The notes below the pieces were generated by a model. The model was given only the letters and a program-made list of their open reading frames with translations, did not search any database and was not told where the DNA came from. This document shows, in pieces, positions 43,529 to 54,515 of a stretch of DNA of 64,000 bases. Position 1 is the stretch's first letter, and every line of letters starts with the position of its first letter. Made by a program: the position numbers and the translations under genes. Source of the stretch: Coenobita brevimanus (lineage: Eukaryota; Arthropoda; Malacostraca; Decapoda; Coenobitidae); NCBI GenBank assembly GCA_032717465.1, contig CM064657.1:18633732-18697731 (forward strand), given 5' to 3'.

Positions 43529-44440
43529 ACCTCTTGCATTCCATCTCGGTTACTATGTGAATAAGCTGATTATCAGCCCATGCACTATCAGAAGGGAAAG
43601 GAATGCTCACTGTACAGCTTTGGCTGGAGAACTGAGGCTAAAATTTTGTCCCATTGCTCCTTTAACTCCTCATTGGGACGGTAAACTCATGTCTGACTTG
43701 ACTTGTTGGGATGTCGTTGATCGTTTACCGATTTCGATCTCTGGTGAAGCAGTGAAGAAACTTTTGGCAGTCCCCAAACTCGATGATTGGAAAGCAGAAC
43801 TGACGGCAGCGGTTACTGGAGCTGTCCTAAAAGAATGAAACATTGAGGATTGTATTAAGTCCCAGTGCTTTGATGAAACAACGGTGAATACCGGGAGGAA
43901 AGCCGGAGTGTGCCTTAGGATTGAACACATCTTGCAAAGGAATCTTCTACATCTGGCTTGTAGACATCACATTTTTGAAACTGCGTTGGGACAGTGTTCA
44001 GTTGCTTGGCTCTAGAAAAAACAGGAAGTCCAAACATTTCTTTCCTCGTTGAATGTAGAGAGTTCTGGCCAAAGGCTTGTCAGAATGAGTTCCAAACCAT
44101 CCTGGAAGATGAAAGAATGAGATAAGAGGTTGAACCATGACGAGACGACGCCTTAACATTCGCTCAGCAACAACTCCAAGTTCAGCAGCCTCGAGATGAT
44201 TACAGGGAACTGCTCGAGTCAACAGAGGTGTTATTTGGAAGAAGTGCCTAATGGACTCCACGCTGTTTCATTCAAGGCTCCAGGAGCAATCCATCGACCC
44301 AGATGGATGGCGAATGCTATTTATGCTTTATAGCTGTGGCTATTCAGGCACCAGCTTACTGAAGCGAGAGACCACCATCAGTCCATCAGTCGCAAACAAA
44401 ACAAGGCGGACAGTTTCTGAAACAGTATCGGCGACCTGTG
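43529..44440 (+). pseudogene. Broken gene, piece C: central domain
   Basis: Reads LAFHLGYYVNKL, TIRRERNAH, PLTPHWDGKLMSDLT, VDRLPISISGEAVKKLLAVPKLDD, a stop at about 43838, then IEDCIKSQCFDETTVNTGRKAGVCLRIE (short: CFDETTVNTGRKAG), LLHLACRHHIFE, and further on FKAPGAIHRPRWMANAIYALKLWLFR. The FD-T-NTGR-G-C pattern followed by ACRHH resembles an RNase H-like transposase core, though function is not established. The longest open piece is 43419-43838. It is cut at 44440 by a SINE. Confidence 0.6.
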
Positions 44441-44785
44441 TTTTTTTTTTTTTTTTTTTACGTGTCCGACTCTGGGCAAAGGCTCAGGGCCTATTTCTTG
44501 GGGGCAGTGGCCTATCCCAAGGCCCAGTAGTCCTCCTACACCTCCACATGTCACCACTTCGGCGCTAACACCCACCATCCATATTGAATACATGCTAGGG
44601 CTGTCCCATGCAGGACTGGTGTACTGGTATTAGCGGGGGTACTTTTACGACATGTCGACGGGTCATCTGGTAGATCAGGAAAGTCTGCTTTTTAGGAAAT
44701 TCAAATCCTTAAACTGTTCCCTGCCCCAGCCGGGATTCGATCCTGGGTCCATTAGGACTGCAAGCCGCCTCTCTACCGATTCTGT
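44441..44785 (-). mobile_element. tRNA-derived SINE, minus strand
   Basis: On the minus strand: an A-box-like GGTAGAGAGGCGGCTTGCAG (about 44760-44778), a B-box GATCGAATCCC (about 44731-44743) with box spacing near that of a tRNA, a body rich in CCAAGAAATAGGCCC, and a poly(A) tail (19 T on the plus strand at 44441-44459). The order tRNA head, body, A tail is that of a SINE. The head does not fold as a full tRNA gene. It sits between pieces C and D of the broken gene. Confidence 0.65.
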
Positions 44786-45190
44786 TTGTTGTCCAACACA
44801 ATTTCGAGCTTGGTTTACGGCTGACAAACCTTCTGCTGCTCCACGTATGGACTTCACTTTACTGCAGAAAATTTCTCAACAGAATGCTATTATCAAAGAC
44901 GCAAACATTATGGAGTTTGGAAAACACCTATGGTACGCGTCGGAAATGACAATTGGTTTGTCAAGTTCGACGAAGGTGTTTCTTTTGATGATAAAAGGAA
45001 AATGGTTGCTAATATGGGCACAGTGCAGAGTCAAGACAGACCTTGCCACCGCGTTGCTTCTGCAGATGCAGTTGGAAAAACCCTTCCAGAGCTGTTTACC
45101 ACCGAGAGCAAGGAAATATTCACCATACTGGAAATTGGTTCTGATTTCGTATCGAACGACCCAAAGCAATCAAACAGACCAGTGACATCA
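44786..45190 (+). pseudogene. Broken gene, piece D: C-terminal part
   Basis: Continues the family after the SINE: AWFTADKPSAAPRMDFTLLQKI, FGKHLWYASEMTIGLS, then in another frame VSFDDKRKMVANM and a weak end near TILEIGSDFVSNDP. In related proteins these segments (WF-A-APR-D, HLWYLSEE-, KRKMV) follow piece C in the same order. Longest open pieces: 44652-45185 (its start lies in the SINE) and 44930-45391. Confidence 0.55.
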
Positions 45191-45334
45191 GTTTCCTCTG
45201 CTGACTCATGCCGGTCATCTCCATCTCTCATATCCTCGGTAGGTCTCATTTTCTTTCTCCATCTAATCTCTAGAACCACTATACATTGCTCTCACTATTC
45301 ATCATACCCATTTATCTACAATACCCAATATGTA

Positions 45335-45766
45335 CAGTCAGGGAAAGTTCCGCATTACCCACTGTTCGGGGCATTGGTGGTCGACGAATAGTCACGAAGC
45401 AGCAGCCAGACCCACTTGTCTGGTAACTGTGAGTGAGCGGGAGGGTGGCCGGGGGTGGGAATATTTGGAGGGTCGCTCATGTCACAGTATCAGTACACGT
45501 TTACTGTCAAAGGTATGCTTCTTTGGCTTCGTTTTGTAATGTTCGATAGGAATTATAGTTACAGAGACTAATCTTATAACTAGGACTTCCCATGTTATTC
45601 TGTTTAAAGGGAAACGAGAATCCTGTTGTTTTTTCTGTTATTACACACTACCCTAGACTCTTAGTTCGAGATGAATAATTACCAGAATAACACTGGAAAT
45701 GTTTGCAGGCGAATGTTTACAGTGGGATAGCAGAGGATGAATAAAAAAAACAAATTTATAAGAATT

Positions 45767-45825
<59 letters not shown>

Positions 45826-46266
45826 TACTGTGGATTTGTTTTCGAGTCAACACAGAATATAAAAATACGTAATATAGTTACAGATTTCTCCTGGGGAAAC
45901 GTCTCATGTTAAAGTCGTGAGGGAATGAAAGCATTCAAACCTCTGTCTGAATCAAGAAAACTTCCATAACTCTCCTGAGAATACTAACTCTACCGACATC
46001 TACATACATATTTTTTTTCATAAAATGCTAGCACCATATTGTCATCTATCCTCACTAAAATAACCCAAACACACCGCCCAAGTCATACGCTGCAAACCTA
46101 TACGTGATTCCCAACCTATCACCAACCCCTCCTATCCCCTTGATCCTCCCCTCCCCCTCCTTCACACTCACAGTTACTAGACATGTGAGGTCTGGCTGCC
46201 GCTTCATATTCACCCGTCTCACACCAGTACTTTGGGAGGTGGGTAATGCGGAACTTTCCCTGACTG
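45335..46266. mobile_element. TA-flanked element with ~125 bp terminal inverted repeats
   Basis: Left end TA-CAGTCAGGGAAAGTTCCG, right end CGGAACTTTCCCTGACTG-TA. The inverted match continues inward for about 125 bp (GCATTACCCA, GGCAGCCAGACC, GTAACTGTGAGTG). The TA on each side fits a TA target duplication as in Tc1/mariner or Tigger elements. The interior carries (GA)n and AT-rich sequence and no transposase, so it is non-autonomous. Confidence 0.8.
45768..45821. repeat. (GA)n microsatellite inside the TA-flanked element
   Basis: About 54 bp of uninterrupted GA. Confidence 0.95.
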
Positions 46267-46319
46267 TACCATCCCTGTTTCATCTGCTGGACAGTCAGTA
46301 AGTGATCTTCCTATCCTTC

Positions 46320-46980
46320 TACCCATTATAAAGTAAATCAGAATTCTTCTTATTTCACAAAACATTTCATAACTTTTCTTCTTATTTTACCAGAGAGTCC
46401 ATAATTACTACTCTTCTTTCACCAGACATTCCGTAACTGCTCTCATGTCATCAGCCATTCCATAACTACTACTCTTATTTCATCTCACATTCCATAACTG
46501 CTCTAGTTGTTTCACCAGACATTCCATTACTACCCTTGCGTCACTAAACATTCCATAAATACTCTTCTTATTTCATGAGGCATTCCATATGTACTCTTCG
46601 TATTTCACTAGGTATTCAGTAAGTACTCTCCTTACTTCAGCAGACCTAAAGCAAGTACTCTTTGTATTTAGACACACTCAATAGGCAGTCCTCTTTGTAT
46701 TTCACCAGACATTCACTCTTCTCCGTATTTCACCACATTCAGTAAAATCACCAAATATTCAATACGTAATTCCATGTATTTCACCATATTTTTAGTAAGT
46801 ATTCTTCGTATTTCATCAGACTTTCAGTAATTACTCTCCATAATATACCAGACGTTCAATAAGTATTCTCCGTATTTTACCAGTCGTTCTGTAGGCTCTC
46901 TCCGTATTTTACCAATCGTTATGTAGACTCTCTCCGTATTTTATCAGACGTTCAATAAACTCCCTCCCCCCCTCCACACA

Positions 46981-47034
<54 letters not shown>

Positions 47035-47065
47035 ATTTTACCAGACGTTCAGTAAGTAATCTTGG
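46320..47065. repeat. Degenerate ~33 bp minisatellite with (CT)n
   Basis: Around 20 imperfect units of the form TCCGTATTTCACCAGACATTC-GTAA-TAC-CT, interrupted by (CT)n at 46983-47033. Units near 46840-46940 are the most alike. Confidence 0.75.
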
Positions 47066-47268
47066 TGTCCCCCTATTCCATCAGACACTCACAAAGGTCT
47101 CATCAGCAGAAGAATAAACGCAACAGAATAAACAAGGTACCACAGGGAAATCATAAAACCTCCCTCTCTTAAGGCGTTCTCAAAATTATAAACGACTGAC
47201 TCCTCGGTGTCCCTTGAGTATATACCCCAGCCGAGATAAATGATGTAGCTTATGGCCCTCTCCCAGTG

Positions 47269-47272
<4 letters not shown>

Positions 47273-47311
<39 letters not shown>
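47273..47311. repeat. (GA)n microsatellite
   Basis: About 38 bp of GA. Confidence 0.9.
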
Positions 47312-47313
<2 letters not shown>

Positions 47314-47448
47314 TTCTCCTTACCTTTACTTTTAATTTTCGATATCTTAGAAAATATGCATTTCCTCTTCATAATACTGTAATGAAACCTGTGCTTGGGT
47401 CTTTGTTCCCTTTGAGGAACTAAATTTTGCATTTTTATTTTGTTTTCC

Positions 47449-47479
<31 letters not shown>

Positions 47480-48190
47480 GGGTGTAGCAGAGAGGAAAAG
47501 TTTGAATGTAATGGAGATGAGATGTCTGAGGAGTATGTGTGGAGTGACGCGTATGGATCGGGTGCGAAATGATGAAGTGCGAAGGAGAACTGGAGTTGTT
47601 CGGGAGATGGCTGGTAGAGTTGAGCAGAGGGTGTTGCAATGGTTTGGGCATATGGAGAGAATGGATAATGAGCGATTGGTGAAAAAGATAACTAGATCTG
47701 ATGTGAGAGGTGTAAGGCTGAGAGGAAGACCACGAATAGGATGGATGGACAGTGTGAAGAGAGCGCTGGATGCGAGAGGGATGTCTGTTGAGCAAGGAAG
47801 AGTGGCTGTGCGTGACAGAAATAAATGGAGAGAAATTGTGAATGAATAAGTGATGACGCAGCCCTGAGGGGATATTCTCCCGCATTTGGTCTGATCAGCT
47901 AGTCAGGTCAGGTGCGGGTAAGGGGATGGGTCTGTTATGATGTGGCAGGGGTAAACCAGTTCTGCTGTCGGGCCCTGCTGCGGATGTCACTGATTGCATT
48001 GCCCAGTTGACCCTTGTGCGGTGTGGTGCGGTGAGGATCTGTCCGTTCTCCCCTTTGGGGCTAAGATGCGAATGAATGTGTTTGAATGGATGAGTAAATG
48101 GAGAGTGAGTCGTCCTGTCTCGGCTACCTCCCTTTCCTTGGGGGAAGCAGCCTAGGTATATAGATAGATAGATAGATTATTATTATTATA
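47449..48190 (+). mobile_element. RTE-like LINE, 3' end only
   Basis: After an (ATT)n tract, the frame at 47476-47849 encodes the C-terminal ~125 residues of the family at 17286-19850 (VAERKSLNVMEMRCLRS, RGRPRIGWMDSVKRAL, DRNKWREIV). The shared 3' UTR runs to about 48165 and ends CCTAGGTATATAGATAGATAGATTATT. Strong 5' truncation is typical of LINE insertion. Confidence 0.75.
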
Positions 48191-48707
48191 TTGTGGTAGG
48201 TGGGGGCGCTCACCATCTACTCACTCGATGTAGTGCTGCTGTCGGGTGTCTGCCCTTTCCTCTCCTCCATCCTTCTTTCCTTCCATCCTCTTCTGTCTTC
48301 CTTTCCTTCATTCTTTCTTCGTCCTTCTGCCTATTGGTAGCTTTACACTCCCTCTTCTGTCTTTATTTCCTTCATTCTTTCCTCATCCTTCTGCCTGTGG
48401 GTGACTCTACACTGAGTGACAAGCCAAATGGTTTCCTGTACACCAGGAAACCATTTACTACGCTGGGTGGTAACCATATAACCAAATTTTGGCGCCTGGT
48501 GGTTTATTGGGTAGTTATTGCTCTCCCATCGGATTGAGCCGGTGAAGGTTTATATCCAAGGGATGGTTAGGGTTGATTGCTCATGCAATGCCACTCAGGG
48601 ATGAGTGAGGCTGGTTACTCTCATCTTATATGTCGGGACCAACTGCCTAGCGCCGGGCTCCTACTCTCCTCATGGGGCAATGTAGGATTGGATGATGGGT
48701 GGATGAA

Positions 48708-48750
<43 letters not shown>
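48191..48750 (+). repeat. Dispersed ~530 bp repeat, inverted copy at 57440-57985
   Basis: Contains GGGGGCGCTCACCATC at the start, a duplicated TTCCTTCATTCTTTC-TC-TCCTTCTGCCT unit, GGTTTCCTGTACACCAGGAAACC (perfect hairpin), TTGGCGCCTGGTGGTTTATTGGG, and ends GGATTGGATGATGGGTGGATGAA followed by (ATT)n. A 3' (ATT)n after a conserved end suggests a SINE-like or RTE-dependent non-autonomous element. No coding sequence; the proline-poor open frames are not genes. Confidence 0.65.
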
Positions 48751-49744
48751 TGACAGTCTTTACCCGCATAAATTTGCAGGACTAACTGATAGCCTTTCTA
48801 TCACAAATTGTTTGTTCAGACCATTATCTTTGCTTCGATACAGTTATTGAGCCCACCATGACCAATTCTGACCAAAAGGTCGAAAAAATTATTTTCACAT
48901 ATTTTCGCGTATCCTGATTTCCGACAATCCGTCGTGTCGCGCGCGGTCGCCAATATTTTTATCGGCCGTCTGTAAGAAGGCGAGGCGATATAGTTTTTGT
49001 TGGTGTGTGTCTCTATGTACATGTATCTGTTGCCTAAGTATCTCAAAAAGTTGTGGACGAATATCCACCAGACTTTAAGGAAATTTCAGACATGTGGATG
49101 TGCAGAAGCCTATTACTTTTGGTGAGGATTTGATCAAAGACGACCGAATGCCAGCTGTCATATATTTTCTAATACAGATTGGCGCTTTTTGAAACAAAAT
49201 TCCGCAGAGTTTTGCGAACGTTCTTCAAATTTGATTTGTAGATAGCTTGTGCCTTCGGCAGCAATATATTTGGGGGGCGATTAGCATTCAGCGCCCTAAT
49301 GCTCTGGTTTCATTTTTTAATACGGATTGGCTTTGTGAAATGCGGTGACTGAAATTACGTAGAGTTTGCAAATTTCCTTCAAATTTGGTTTGTAGACAGT
49401 TTGTACCTTAGCCAGCAACACATTTTGGCAGGCGATTAGCATTCGGCTCTCGAATGATTTTGTTTCATTTCGAATTCTTCTGACACTTCCTGGACTTTCC
49501 ACTACCTAATGCAAAAAGAATTAGCTCGATATCTAATGCCGTTCTTGTGAAAGAAGCGAACACATGCACGAGAGCCATTTCACGATTCGCTATTTCCGAC
49601 AATTTCGCTCCGTCGTGTCGCTCGCTATCGTCATTTTTTTGTATTTTCTTTGACACTCCTTGAACGTATCCTGATCTAATGCAAGAAGAATTTGGTCGGT
49701 ATCTATTGCTGTTCCAGTGAAAGAAACAAGCTAACGCACAGACT
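48751..49744. repeat. Old internally duplicated repeat
   Basis: TTCAAATTTGATTTGTAGATAG and a diverged copy TTCAAATTTGGTTTGTAGACAG recur about 155 bp apart (49225 and 49378). CGTCGTGTCGC and the TGCAA-AAGAATT-G-TCG-TATCTA block also occur twice. No coding sequence. Confidence 0.5.

Positions 49745-49779
<35 letters not shown>
49745..49779. repeat. (CA)n microsatellite
   Basis: About 34 bp of CA. Confidence 0.9.
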
Positions 49780-49782
<3 letters not shown>

Positions 49783-50674
49783 CATTGCTTGATTTTATTA
49801 TTTAGATAATTATTATTTTATTTTTATTTATTAAGAGTCAAGGTTGTGTGATGGAGCCAAGCTTGAATGATAAATCATGGTTTTGTGGTCCATTGCGCTG
49901 GGCATTCAGTTGAGGATTGTCCTGTTTTCCTACTATCTCTTTCCCGTTATTGGACTGTAACACTATTGGAAAATGGTATAACATCGTAAAGCGTGTAAAA
50001 AGGAAGAGGAATCTGTATACTAGTAATATCTTACTGTCCAAATAACCGAAATATATTCGTGTATGAACTTGACATATAATGTTACACAGTTATTCCATGT
50101 ATGTTAAAAAATAAAACGATTAAAAATCGGCCCCGCTGAGATTAATCAAGTCAGTCTTAATTTGAGATGCAATGACATGTTCACCATGTGGAGTATTTTC
50201 GAGATCGACAGAAAATAGTTAAAATAGTTTGCCATAACATACACACCTACTCATTGAATCCACCATTTAAATTATTTTAGGGCAGAAAATATAAGACACA
50301 GAACAGCTGTTAAACGATGTCACAAAAAAAAAAAAAAAAAAAAAAAGCTGCAGCAACATTAATTTTGACGTTTCAGAGGTAAAGGTAACACGGCTACCGT
50401 AGCTCAACCTTTTGGCTGGAGAGACTCGTTTGGCGTTAACTGGAATAGGGTATTGTTTCTGTCCCAGCCTCCTGTGCGCACTGTCAGCTGAACAAATCTG
50501 TCTGGAATTAGGTGGAATACAGTAATAAAATTTTTCCAACCCTGAGGCCATTGTGGGAGGACAATGAGGGAATCACCCTGAGAAGTTTGTGTGTTTATCA
50601 AAATATCTCTCCCCAGACCTTCCCCAGTCTTCTCAGTCACGCTCAGCCTCCCCACTGGCCCTCTCATTTGCTCC
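49780..50674. other. Unassigned sequence
   Basis: Holds a 25-base A tract at about 50322-50346. No gene recognised. Confidence 0.35.
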
Positions 50675-50774
50675 GTAACCCATTCACTGCGGGTGGTGCA
50701 CATGCCTAGTTTATCCAGAACACCACGAGAAGTTTTTGTTCACCTTATGAAGACCTTTGCAGTCAGAGGGTTAA
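50675..50774. mobile_element. Possible 100 bp piggyBac-like mini element
   Basis: Left GTAACCCATTCACTGCGG; right, read inward, TTAACCCTCTGACTGCAA. The AACCC-N4-ACTGC match resembles the termini of the TTAA elements at 39560 and 42765, but the left TTAA has become GTAA and the element is very short. Confidence 0.35.
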
Positions 50775-51039
50775 AGCGCTGGTGAAGATGTGACAGAGCA
50801 TCCAGCAGGCATGTTAAGGGATAACTTACACCTTGAAGTATATATTGTTTGTGGCCACCCCAAACGGGATTGAGGCGTCTGGCAATAGATAGATAGATAG
50901 ATATTATTTACTTTTATTCTTACCTCTTCTCTACAGCAGTCTCCGTGTTACATATTTTCTGAGCTACTTCGTTTTTCTCTATACTACGTTTTTTTTAGCT
51001 ATTTCAGCAGGAGTTTATTTTCGTGTATTTACGCTACAC
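50775..51039. other. Unassigned, with (GATA)n
   Basis: (GATA)n at about 50884-50902. Confidence 0.5.
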
Positions 51040-51480
51040 ACATGAGATTATGATGAATTTGAGGACTTCTGATAGCTGTTGTTTCTGCTGTTAAGTAACC
51101 CTGGTCTGTCCAGCCAAGCAGACCCAGCAAATGCAGGCAAGCAACAGCGCCTACAGGGACGTCCCATGCAGTGAACTGATGTTCTCTTGAGGCAGATAAG
51201 AGTATAGTGGTTTGGTTTCCGGACAGATGCTGCATTTGCGTCTCTCCACCCAGTTAACAGGGGCACCACAGCAGGCTCCACATTGCACCGCTGTTTAGTT
51301 ATCTGATTACCACCCAGCATTGTAAATAGTTTCCTGGGTTACAGGGAGTCATTGGCGTTTCACATATTGGGATCAGGGTCCTTCGCACGACGAGGCTTAG
51401 GGAAATATGAGGTTTGGCTCCTGAGTGGATGCCGCTGCTGCATTGCTCCACTCATTGTAAACAGCTCTACCACGTGTAGG
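51040..51480. repeat. Cluster of dispersed repeat fragments
   Basis: 51075-51185 matches 555-680. 51300-51345 (TTACCACCCAGCATTGTAAA-AGTTTCCTGG-TTACAGG) matches the reverse strand of the 48191-48750 family and the corresponding part of 57690-57735. A partial second unit appears at 51400-51480. Confidence 0.45.
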
Positions 51481-52890
51481 CTCCTCGTCAGCTTCCCAAG
51501 ACGAATTAAATGATAGAAACATTATCAGTTATTGCTTATGCTGTTTTTCTTGTCGGAGAACTTCTTTAAAAATAAACCATCACTGCATTCAATCCATAGG
51601 TCTTGGAATAGATATTTTCACACTATTTTTAGGCTTTCCCACCCTCATTACAATTCCAGCTTAGTTCATCCATGCCCCTGTCCTGACATCCATTTCTTTA
51701 CCCCTCTGACACTTCATTTCACTCGGATCACCAATCCTTACAGAACATCTTTTCATGGAGCATAGTTTCTTGCTTAACCCCAACACCCACCGGATTACAA
51801 GCCCATCCCGCTCATTCCTTTGCTCACCATGCCGGTTTCTTTAATCCCATTGACACTTTCATGTGGAGACTTTTGTCATGTGGTTAACGTAGGCGCTTTT
51901 TTATTCTTGCCACTGCCATTCAGTTTTGATCAACAGTTGGGAAACCGTCCGTGCTCTAGGGACTAATGAAAATCATTCCTTATCATCCAAAGCTAAATAA
52001 AATTGACACTAACCAGAATATAACAAAGGCGTCACTGAAATGAATTACTTCTTGTGCATGGTAGCCCAGACCTGTGTTTCCTTATATATTTTTCGGTCTG
52101 TTATCTGATACCACATCTTGTTAGGTTGGCCTCAACGGTAAGACCTCCAGGCGGTACTGTCCCTACCTATAAGTACTCAGTAATGACCCCTCTTCCCCTG
52201 ACACACAACTATCCCTTATCTCTCTTGATCTCGTCCTCGGTCTCCCTCCCTTCTTCCAAACCACCTCACTTTCATACACTCGCCAAGTCATCTTTTCTCC
52301 TCATCTTATACTGGGTCTAGCTTTCCTTCCCCTCCCATATTTCTCACGTTCACTCAGACTCCTAATCAGCTTATTTCCACCTTTTTCTCAGTATCCCTCG
52401 CCTCTTCCAGCCATTCACCTACTTTCATACACACTTCTAGCAGCTTTATCTCTCTACGTGTTCTCGATCGCCCTCTCTTTCTGCATATTTCACTTCTTTT
52501 TTTTTTTTAATTCGCGGTTATATCACTTAAAAGTATATCGCCTGTAATTTAACTCCATCATTAAAATGACGCCCATTTTCTTGCATTATTGCTACCCCCA
52601 GATACCTTGGTTCATCAGAGGAATAAATATTACAATTATTTTTAAGTGGAGGAGTTAAATGTACAGTAGTATTTAACCTCTCAATACGAGAGGCTTTTCC
52701 TGAGTTCAATAAAATTCTCTAGAGGTAGCAAAAACCAAATTTAAAGAGACGTCACCGTACTGAAACGGTTAACGAAGAGTTTAGAATACAGAATAACACA
52801 TACAAAATACGTAAATTCACGTCTTCATTTAAAACTTCCACGATCTCTTCCGTTGTCTCCATTATCGGAGTATGCAACGTTCTTGAGCAA
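51481..52890. other. Unassigned sequence
   Basis: No recognised gene or repeat. The CT-rich part 52190-52500 produces open frames of no significance. Confidence 0.35.
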
Positions 52891-52894
52891 TTAA

Positions 52895-53015
52895 CCTTAC
52901 CTAACGTAACAGCATAACCCAGCATAACCTTGGGACTAATTTTAACTAGTTCAGCTTAACCTAACCTAGCCCAACTAATCTAACCAATCCAAACCCAACC
53001 TAGCTTAACCCAATT
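52895..53015 (-). repeat. TTAGG-like (AACCT) degenerate tract
   Basis: CCTTACCTAAC, CTTAACCTAACCTAGCCCAACTAATCTAACC and AACCCAACCTAGCTTAACCC are imperfect AACCT units, the complement of the arthropod telomere unit TTAGG. Confidence 0.55.
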
Positions 53016-53019
53016 ATGA

Positions 53020-53330
53020 TGGGGTATGATGGATGCGCTGGTGGGTGTGTGAGCGGTGTGGGTGGTGGGTAGGGTGGGGTGATCTGGTTGATGGATGTCG
53101 TGGTTTAAGTGGGATGAAAGGGCTAAGTGGGTGCGGTGTGATGTGTGGGTGGACGGGTGAGCAGTGTGGGTGGGAGGGTAGGGTGGGGTGATATGGTGGG
53201 TTGGGCAAGTGGACGGGATGGGTGGCCTTAATGGGATGGTGGGTGGTCTTTTTGGGTGTGTGTGTGGCGCCCCAGTAGAGATGTCACTGTGTGAGTGGGT
53301 TGTCATATGGTGGGTTGGTGGATGGTTGAA
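53020..53330. repeat. GGTGG-rich minisatellite
   Basis: Two ~120 bp units each carrying GTGTGGGTGG and GGTAGGGTGGGGTGAT-TGGT, embedded in G/T-rich sequence. Several G runs could form a quadruplex. Confidence 0.55.
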
Positions 53331-53334
53331 GATA

Positions 53335-53935
53335 ATTAGGTCCACTGGGGATTAGGTCTATTTGATAAACAGGCCTATGGTTGCAATTGGCCCATGTGGA
53401 AAAATAGGTCCAAGGAGGGCACAGTACTTCCTTCACGGAAATGGGCTCAAACACTATCATAGGTCCAACGGGTAAAAAAAAAAAAAAAAAAGCCCATGGA
53501 GGAAATAGGACTGTGTGAGAAAATAGATCCAGTTGGGTATCTAGTGTGTCCCAATGGGAAGAAAATAGGTCTGGTAAAGATATAGGTCTATGGAGGTAAA
53601 ATAGGTCCATGGTAAAAATAGGTCCATGGGTAAAATAGTTGTTTTGGAACATAGGTCTTTAGTGGGAAAGTAGGTTATTGGGGAAAAATAGGCCCATGCA
53701 GTGAAAGAAAATGTTCATGGGAGAAATAGGTCCATGGGAAGAAGCAGCTTCATGGGGGAAAATCGGTGTAGGGAGTATAGAGGTCTATGTAGGGTAATAG
53801 GTGCATGGAGGGAACAGGTACTTGGGACAAATGAGTCCATGGGGGAAAATGGGTTCATGGATAAAATAGGTTTATGGAGGAAAATGGGTCAATGGGATGA
53901 AAACAGGTCCACATGGGAAAATAGGTGGGTGGAGA
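53335..53935. repeat. ~20 bp AGGTCCATGGGGGAAAAT minisatellite
   Basis: About 28 imperfect units with a core AGGTCCATGGGG-AAAAT, plus one 18-base A run at 53475. Inverted homologue of the short array at 5085-5290. Confidence 0.75.
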
Positions 53936-54470
53936 GATGACCCCTGGAGGATGTGACTGGAGACGGACTTCTGTGCTAGTAACTATTACGTCAGTAAAGT
54001 ACGCTTTGTGAGTCCGTGACACGGGAGCGATCGCTATGTTGTCACGATTTCCTTCTGATATAATATAATAGTCAGGATCTCTTATATTTATTTGCCTGAG
54101 TTGATGCCAAAAACACAGTGTTACGACGGAAAATCTTTTAAAATCTGATTTCATAACTGAGATGTTCACTAATTAGAGCCGAATACTCCTTTGGAAAACT
54201 CGAGATTCCACGGGGGTCCTTGGCCTTCATGGGTGAGTTTTTACTTGGTAACAAATTTCATTGAATGAATGTGTCACATGCAGAAAGAATTTCAACTCTA
54301 CTTCAAATAGGAATGAAGTTATTAATTTCTGCTTAGCATGACGGTCTGGGCGGGCAGCTCATTTCCAAACTTAACTGAGAGTAAACATCGCTCGCTCTCT
54401 CGTTATCAGCTAAGAGTTTCCTGGAACCTCCCTGCTTCTCCTATCCATCTCTGTTTATTTTTGTTCCTGT
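53936..54470. other. Unassigned sequence
   Basis: Nothing recognised. Confidence 0.35.
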
Positions 54471-54474
54471 TGCT

Positions 54475-54515
54475 TAGGTTAGTTTAAGTTAAGTTAGGCT
54501 AGGTTAGATATTTTA
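54475..54515 (+). repeat. TTAGG-like degenerate tract
   Basis: CTTAGGTTAG, AAGTTAGGCTAGGTTAG: imperfect TTAGG units on the plus strand. Confidence 0.5.

Noticed and set aside
44725..44785. Functional tRNA gene on the minus strand
   Set aside because: A- and B-box-like blocks exist, but the cloverleaf stems are not apparent and the unit continues into a body with poly(A), so it is a SINE head.
52895..53015. True telomere end
   Set aside because: Units are degenerate and flanked on both sides by ordinary sequence.
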